Source: Lepidodermella squamata
Taxonomy: Eukaryota > Gastrotricha
NCBI GenBank assembly: GCA_047495785.1
Contig: JBLDXI010000007.1
Location: 496,001 to 560,000 of the forward strand
DNA: 64,000 nucleotides
Direction: 5' to 3'
Part shown: piece after piece, positions 56,903-64,000 of the stretch
Layout of the letters: the number at the start of each line of letters is the position of its first letter
How positions within the stretch are numbered: the stretch's first letter is position 1
Notes under the pieces: model-generated
The model's input: only the letters and a program-made list of their open reading frames with translations
What the model was told of the DNA's origin: nothing
Database searches by the model: none
Made by a program: the position numbers and the translations under genes

Positions 56903-59584
56903 TTATTCAGCGTTGATTGTTCCATATTGGCGGTTCCAGGCTTCGAGTTCGACCAAATCTTTGGGAGCGACGGACGGGCGGATTGTTTGAAAGGCAGAAA
57001 TGAAATCGTGGAGAGAAACCGGGCGAATCTGTTCGTTTTTAACATCTTGCATATGTGCCTGAAGAGTTTTGAAATCATCTCTGACCTCTGATAAATTCGC
57101 ATTTGCAATGTCGACAATTGTTCGTAGCGGGCCAAGCGCAGCTTCCCGGCACAAGTGCGACATGTCACTGCCTGAATAGCCCTCAGCTCTTCGGCCGATT
57201 TCAAGGTAGTCGTCATCAGTCAAACCGCACTGGCCGTTGTCAAGCTTATTCATCAGCCGGCGGATGATTTGAACACGGGCGTCGATGGTTGGCAGGGCGA
57301 CGTAGAGCCGCTTGCCGAAACGCCGGCGAGCCGCGTCGTCGAGTTCGCTCGGCAGATTCGTGGCACCTATCATTAGAATTCGATCGTCCTCGCCGCACGT
57401 GACGCCGTCGAGTTGAACCAAAAATTCGGTTTTGATACGACGCGAACACTCCTGGTCGTCCTGGCCTCGCTTGCACAGCATCGAGTCGATTTCATCGATG
57501 AAAATAACCGCAGGCTGGCGGGTGCGAGCTACGGCAAACAATGTTCGCACCATTTTTTCCGCTTCGCCAAACTGAAATGAAATTGATTGCACTTCAAAAA
57601 TAACTTACGACTTTATATTTACCCATTTTGACATCAGAGAAGAAGCACTAATCGAGAAAAATGTGGCATTGCACTGACTCGCGATACATTTACCTGGGAC
57701 ATTTATTCGCTTGAAACTGAAGTTAGTTACTAATAAATTCATTGTCACCTATCATTGTTTTCCCTGTTCCTGGTGGCCCAAAAAGAAGAAGCCCTTTCGG
57801 TGGGCCTCGTATGCCCTTGAACAAGTCCCTATGATGACAAAATAAATTACTGAGGGAAGCTAAAAATGAAAATTTATTACGGTCTCAGCATGGGCCAAAC
57901 GATTACTTCCATGATGTTCTTCTTGACCACTTCCAACCCAGCGACATCTTCCCACTCAATTTTCGGCCCATAATCAACGATTTCACTCAAAATCAGCTCG
58001 ATCATAGCTGGGTCCAGGTTTTTCAAACGCTCGTCCTGAATCGGTTGTGGCGAATCGGCATTCAACGCGGTTTTTATGAAATTTCTGAAACATAAGCGAT
58101 ATCATGAGAATCAAGTTGAAAAAATATTCAAACTCTCTAATTGCGCCGTCCACGGAATGATGCTGCTTGCCTGATTGTTGATGCTGAGGCTGTTGTTGTT
58201 GTTGTTGTTGTTGCTCGTTTTCATTCTTTTTGTTCAATAGTGGTGACACAAACTTGGAAGCTGGGCGGAAACCTGGTCTGAAATACAGGTTAAAATCGCA
58301 CACGTTAAGACTTAATTCTAGGAATACCGATTTCCTAGTTGGCGATTTTGAGTGTTTTGTTGTGATTGAGGTGGAGCCATAGCAGCAGGGCGATTCTGTG
58401 TCGGTTCGTAAGTGGAAGCAGGTGATTCACGAGCAGCAAAGTTTTCCTTGGGTTGGCCGTCATCTCGAATCTTCGGGGTGTTATATCGCTTCTCAGCTTC
58501 CTGAAATAAACCCAATATCCAATATATCTGACTGATAAATCAAGGCAGCAATATGAGCTCACTCGTTTTTTAGCAGCATCATATTGTTTGCGCCACTGTT
58601 TCTTCGCTCGGATCTTCGGATCAGGCTCGTATTCATCGTCGTCGTCTTCCTCGGCAACATCACGCGAGTCAGACGCAGTTGAAGTTGGTGGTGGTAAAGC
58701 TGGAAGCAGAAGGAGACACATGCTCTTTCGACTACGCAATTCGTGATTTAAACTTACCAACCGGGGCCCGCATGCCTCCTAGACGCTTGACACCAGCAAC
58801 CTGTGGCAAGTTAGCAACTGAGCTAGTCGAGTTATTAGAGTAAGTGGCTGTGGCGCCAGAAAAGTTCGAGGCAGCAGGTAAGAACGAAGGAAGTAAGCTG
58901 GGCTGAAAACATAAAACAACAAAATCCCTTCCTGTAAATGCCTCAATATAGAAAGGACATACCATCTCAATTTCTGGAGGATTCGCATCGGAAAATAGCT
59001 TGAAGAAGTCCACCTTTTTACCGCCGCTGACTGTCAAATTAGGCGTTGAATCCTGCGTTGTCAGATATTAGTCAATCACAAGCTCAACTTATTTGCGATA
59101 ATACCTTCGAGGAATACAACGAAGAGTTCAAGATGGCGTCGAATTCCCGGAATTTTTCGTCCGGAATGCCGATATCTTTATCGTCATCTGAAGCCGACGG
59201 CAGGCTGCAACCTAACACACTCATAATAGGATTATTATTTATGAATTATGATCAGTACCGTCCATGGCGCTCAAGTGATTCAATAATTGCAGGGTGACAG
59301 GGGCAACGGTGTCTTGACTGAGCAGTTCAAATTTTAATAGAGTACATCGGATAGGATTAAACTGACTTTTTAAGGTTATCCGAGACAGACAATAGCTTGG
59401 CGAGAAGTTTTACATTTTCCTGTCGACTGGTGTTGCTGCTAATACCAGCAAGAGCGCAAAAGGCATCTCCAATATGATTCATCTGTAAAGAACTACTGTC
59501 AAAAAACTGGTTGTAGATTGCGCGAAAAAATCCGGTCGACCGTAAATCAAAAAGATCATTCATCACGGTGATTCTGAGGTGCAT
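56903..59584 (-). CDS. FIGNL1: Fidgetin-like 1 AAA ATPase
   Basis: Twelve exons (59367-59584, 59259-59317, 59105-59211, 58963-59052, 58758-58902, 58563-58699, 58328-58500, 58134-58277, 57881-58084, 57749-57828, 57623-57693, 56903-57571) give 698 residues (human about 674). The conserved C-terminal half has [41 protein letters not shown], Walker A GPPGTGKT (about 445), Walker B VIFIDEID (about 500), [15 protein letters not shown] and the ending RPSVAPKDL. The N-terminal half is disordered, with a poly-Gln run and an FSGA string that could be a RAD51-binding FxxA motif. FIGNL1 disassembles RAD51 filaments and acts on microtubules. [12 protein letters not shown] has Phe where other members have Val-Gly. 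Introns are about 48-74 bp. Confidence 0.93.
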
Positions 59585-61039
59585 AGTATCAAACTTTACA
59601 AGTTGCTTTCAGATCTCGCAAGGATATGTAAAAATTTTACGCTGCAAACTGCAAACATGGTATATTTTTGGAACAGAGGCCGGAAATGTTTGCGCGGTTT
59701 ACATTACGCCTCAACCAATTCATTCGTAACAGAAATCAACAAGTTTACACGTAAACCGAAATAAAAAATTAGCATTAGCATGAATATCAACTTAATTGTA
59801 TTCGAAGTAAAAGTTCGGAGCACAGCTTAAAACTTTCAACGCCTTTGAAATTTTGGACTTGGGATATCAGGCTTCGATAGATTTTTCAGCCGAGTTGCGC
59901 GAACTTAACAAGACAGCAGACTTTCTGTCAACGGCAGCGTATTAACATCGTTTTTTCAAGTATCATGAAGAAGGAAGTTCTGCCATACATAATATTACGT
60001 GATCAAGTCTTGATTGATAAGTTCTGCAACACAGAACACACAAAGGCTATCGCTACACCGAAGGTCGAAGGCCGCTGACGCGAAGAAAATCAGCTGACAA
60101 GCCCATTCCAAGCTTGCAAATATCCCGCCACTTTTCAAACATTTTTCAACTCATTATAATTTTACAAATTTTGAATAAACTTTCAGAAGTTGAATTACAT
60201 ATTTAGAATCTTTTGCATTTGACAACGAAATGTTTTTTGGCAGAAAATCAAAAAACGAGCAGGCAAAACCACCAAATGCCAACATAGCGCGCGACGCAGA
60301 CGTCACTTGTGAGAACATTTATCTTGTAGTGCGAATTGCCTACATGGCTTTGGGCTGTTATATAGATGGCTAAATCTTTGTCGCGTGCTCTCACTCTCTA
60401 ATGCTTTCTAGTAGTTTCAGTTCTTAATTTTCTTTTGTTAAATGCCCCCATACCTCCTGATTTTTTCTTGCGATGATACCCCATCTTAAATGGTTGATCG
60501 TTGTGTTTGATTGTATAGAATTTCTCATCATTGCTGGCTAACTAACTGCAGGTTATTTATTATTTTCATTCTTACCTGTTTTTCTCGGTTTATATGTTTA
60601 TACACTGAAGCTCTTCGATTGTTGAATGTTTAATGCGCATTCTGAATAATTGAAGGATTTCATAAAATGCTGAACTTTTGTCAATCTTCTCATCTTATAT
60701 CCTATATCTGGCATGGGATGATGACATCGTGTCGAAGGGAAAAAGGGAATATTCTTACACTAGAGCATGGTGGCATTGACGCCATATAGAGATAGAACCT
60801 CAACACGCTTTTAATATTGTTCTCGAATAGCGCATGAAGTATAGAGCGATACGCGATACGCGATGCGTATTGGCGTTCAAGCAAATGTAAATGTTGAATG
60901 TTGACCTATAACGTTCGACGCCTACCCATCATAAGTTAGCATTAACTGCATTAATTAATTCTGTACGTACCATTCCTAGATTATATGTATTTTTTTCTAA
61001 CAATTTGCTGATATTCGCGACTATTTTAAACTGCCAAAG
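59585..61039. other. Divergent intergenic region FIGNL1 / 4E-BP
   Basis: About 1.45 kb between divergent starts; both promoters should lie here. No coding exon or repeat recognised. Confidence 0.4.
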
Positions 61040-61479
61040 ATGTCTTCCGTCACAAAGCAAAGCGCGCCTGTCACAATTATTCCATATTCCGCAAATCTGG
61101 GGCTACCGCTCGACTTTTCTACGACACCTGGTGGTACTCTCTACTCAACTACTCCGGGAGGTATGAAGTGAACATCAATTTCAAATATGATGTTGATCAA
61201 ATTAAATTCCAGGAACGCGCATCATGTACGATCGGCAATTCTTGTTGCGCTGCAAGGATTCACCCTATTCAAAGTCGTCGCCCAATGACCTCAAGTTACC
61301 TCGTGAAATCAATGCAGGTAAAGCTGAGAATCTACCATCTAATCATGTCGCCGACTTCTCGAAAGATCCTGTCATTGTAAACGGCGTTAAAGGTAGATTT
61401 CCTCTTAATTGTGACACAGTATTCCTGACCGTTTTTTTCACTTTCAGATATCAGTGATGAACCATTCGCGATGGACTAA
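61040..61479 (+). CDS. EIF4EBP: eIF4E-binding protein
   Basis: Three exons (61040-61160, 61213-61392, 61448-61479) give 110 residues, near the family length (about 118). Key parts: the paired TOR phosphorylation motifs DFSTTPGGT and YSTTPGGT (about 26-42), then TRIMYDRQFLLRCKDSP with the eIF4E-binding YxxxxL-phi site (Y46 to L52). The protein ends DEPFAMD, matching the C-terminal TOS motif (FEMD type) that docks on Raptor. It represses cap-dependent translation until phosphorylated by TORC1. The second intron ends TTTTTTTCACTTTCAG, a strong acceptor. All functional motifs are intact. Confidence 0.95.
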
Positions 61480-62404
61480 TCAATGGTTTAAAACCATGCT
61501 CTCTATTGACTGAGAAAAAGCTTTTTGTGGATGAAAAACTGATTTTTAAAAATTGAGGCCGTTTATCAGGACAGTTAATGATTCTTATACCTCTTATATA
61601 TTCTCACTCTCCCCTTCAAAATAATTGCTTTTACAAATTTGTGCAACCGCAATTTGTATCCTGAGCATACATTTCGGCGTTGTACTTCGTGCTCAATCGC
61701 ATCGTCCTTATGTTCAGGAGCATTACAAAGCTAAGCATCTAAATGCCATCTCCACTTTGTACCATTTTGGGTTGCACAACATTCTTGGTAAGGCGTACTA
61801 ATGTGCGTTTAATAGTTTGAATGTATGCAATCTCTATGTTAAATGAAGCTGTAAGATTTCCGAAACATGTATTTGAATAGATGCGGCACTTGCTCGAAAA
61901 TGTGTGCTTTGCTATCACATTCAAATTAACATCTTTGCGTCAATATTCAGGCTGGAAATGGTCTCCGGTGAACCGGACAAGTTACACATCGTTAAATCAG
62001 TCTCGCTGATCGATTCATCTAGCGGTTTTATATACCATAGCTCTGATTTGATGATGAGGGCTTGTTGATACAATATTTTCTATGCCTATAAAATTGCTAG
62101 CTGTAAGATTACAATATGCTGGTGTTTCTAATCGTATTTCCTGTGTTTCGCCCCTAATTCGATCATGTGACATTTTCGACGATGGGGATGCACTCCTTGA
62201 GATGAAAAGTAAAGAGGTTACGGATTTTTTATCTGATGTGACTTTTTGAACTTTATTTTTGCAAACAAATCAACTACAATCGAAACAACCAATAATCCAG
62301 CAAAAGATGAAACGAATCGTTATTACAAGCAGTAGTTTTTCACAGGAGAAATGACATCAATTCTCAACAATAAAATAATAATTTGAGGGTTTGTCGAACT
62401 GAGA
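61480..62404. other. Convergent intergenic region
   Basis: About 925 bp between the 4E-BP and paladin stops, probably both 3' UTRs. No further feature. Confidence 0.35.
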
Positions 62405-63673
62405 TCAGCCATCGAGATTCTTCTGAAGATTGGTTCCGCTTAGCCAACGAGCGCGGATGTTACGGCATTTTAGCGCCAGGTGATCGTCACCGAACTCTTG
62501 GAAACACAGATTGTCCAAAGTAGCTATCAGTGGGCTATCTTTGGCAGCAAGCTGTAAAACAAATTGACGTTTTTACTCATTTTTTTCATTCATTTTCATC
62601 GACTCTTCACCTCAGCCAACCAATCCTGGAACGTGTTGTTTTCCCAACCGCCGGTTTCATGCTTTTTCGCGTGAAGATAGGCGTTGAACATCATCAACAA
62701 CACATAGCGTTCCAAGTAGTCGACGCTCTGCTTGTAAACTGACTCGACAGTCTGGCCACCTGCAGCGGCATTAGCTTCCTCATGGAGCGTGAACTGAAGA
62801 AATAAAAACGTTGCTTATCACATATCTAGGTACCCATGTGCGTCAAGTTCGAAAAAAATTACTAGACACACGAAGAGTGCGTAGTACATGGAAAGCAAAC
62901 ATTTCCCAAGTTTTACATCACACGAGTGCAAAGATCGTAAATTTATGAATAATTCAACGTCTTGGCGTCTTCCCATAGCGAGAACATTTAACCACAAAAA
63001 ACCCTACCCTCTCATTTCAACGCAGGTATGATTCACTCAGCTCATATCATTGTATTAAACACGCCATGTCTAATTCTTATCGCCGTAAATATGTGCTTTG
63101 ACCAGCCAATTTTTTTTCATTCACCACCAGCAATGTAATAATATTGACGGCTATACAAACAGCCGCTCTGCTCTCATCTGTTGCGCGTTTCATAACAATG
63201 TATTAAAGGGTTAATAATAAAATGCAGGAACCTGCAGGCAGCTGAACGGCGATAAAAAACACAGCCAGGCAGGCATATGCTTGTTTTGATGAATTTCAAA
63301 GTCTGTGCAACACGTTTTCCGCCCCTTGATAACGCTACCACAACATGCAGACTAATACTAATTCATAGGTAGTGAACTTGGCACAGGTCGTGACTCGGAT
63401 GTAATAATTACAAACAAAAAATTTGGCGCGACGTTACATTAAGCTTACCACTTTACTGAATGTAGCGAAAATGATTTCGCGCAAATGGTAGAACGTTGAA
63501 GTCATGCGATCCCAACACGCGTCGAGCACGGCGTCGACCTCGCGTTTCACCTGGTTACCCCGCGGCACCTGCTCGATCAGGCCACGCACGGCCTGAAAAT
63601 TACCCTGCGTATATTGAACGTTTTTGATTGAAACACGTTCCTCCTCGCCGACGTGACATCCAAATGGGAAGCC
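62405..63673 (-). CDS. PALD1: Paladin, C-terminal part (5' end outside window)
   Basis: Three exons on the minus strand (63449-63673, 62611-62793, 62405-62551), all phase 0, give the last 184 residues. Diagnostic blocks: VPRGNQVKREVDAVLDACWD, MTSTFYHLREIIFATF, VDYLERYVLLMMFNAYLH, TFQDWLAEL and IRARWLSGT before the stop. These align with the C-terminal helical region of vertebrate paladin. Paladin is a catalytically inactive tyrosine-phosphatase-like protein linked to phosphoinositide and growth-factor-receptor signalling in vertebrates. The intron 62794-63448 is long (655 bp). The phosphatase-like domains must lie beyond position 64000. Confidence 0.88.
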
Positions 63674-63676
63674 CTA

Positions 63677-64000
63677 ATAAAAAAAATATTGCATTAATTA
63701 AAATAAATCGAAAAAATTTGATCTCATTCTCGCAGCATTTTTTGAGGTCAAATAATTAATATATTAATCCATTTTTCATGTTCATGGTACGCAATATGCT
63801 ATGCAGTCATTAAGTCGTAAATATCATTATTATTTTACGGACACGTGTTGCGCGTGTATTATTTTTTTTTACGATGCTCCATTAGGCAACGTCAAAGGCC
63901 GCTGTTCATCTGGCCTCATCTGACTATCAGGTAGGTAGCTGCGCTAGTGGGCTGACCAGACGCCCGTGTTTACAAAAGGCTTGTTTCTGAAATGGCCACC
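63677..64000 (-). other. Paladin intron or upstream sequence at window edge
   Basis: About 320 bp upstream of the first visible paladin exon; the TTTATTAG acceptor is at 63674-63681. No further exon can be recognised before the window ends. Confidence 0.4.

Overview
The window is nuclear DNA from a small-genome metazoan. Genes are broken by many GT-AG introns, mostly 45-60 bp, and the set includes ABCA transporter, Cys-loop receptor, GPCR, 4E-BP, FIGNL1 and paladin homologues. A CFAP299 homologue implies motile cilia or flagellated sperm, which argues against nematodes and mites. I cannot fix the phylum; a micro-metazoan such as a tardigrade, rotifer, compact annelid or similar would fit. Exon boundaries were worked out by hand from splice consensus, reading phase and protein-family expectation.

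Layout. 0-10.3 kb: alpha-amylase (-), CFAP299 (-), a 4.4 kb gene-poor stretch with decayed repeats and a USP-like fragment, then GPANK1 and PDRG1 head to tail (+). 10.3-15.4 kb: an EGF-repeat membrane protein (-) and a four-TM protein (+). 15.4-25.3 kb: a full-length ABCA transporter (+) with a foldback transposable element in one intron, then a divergent rhodopsin-type GPCR (-). 26.8-32 kb: a seven-CBM18 plus GH18 chitinase of fungal architecture (-) and a second EGF-repeat membrane protein (-). 35.4-48 kb: a class C receptor ligand-binding protein (+), a transposase-like gene (-), a GABA-B-like 7TM protein (+), and a duplicated locus. In that locus, copy 1 keeps the 7TM gene but has a broken protease, while copy 2 keeps an intact CUB/LDLa/trypsin protease but only the tail of the 7TM gene. 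A 44-residue-repeat glycine-rich secreted protein (-) lies between the copies. 50-64 kb: a CD225-type membrane protein (+), an ankyrin protein (-), a Cys-loop receptor subunit (-), a BED-finger protein with a TTAA-flanked MITE in its intron (-), FIGNL1 (-), 4E-BP (+), and the 3' end of paladin (-).

Most genes are unrelated housekeeping or signalling genes rather than a pathway. The most striking items are the fungal-type chitinase, the foldback element with an 8-bp target duplication, the rearranged tandem duplication with its transposase-like insert, the split class C receptor, and splice-acceptor-like sequences just upstream of several start codons (possible spliced-leader trans-splicing).
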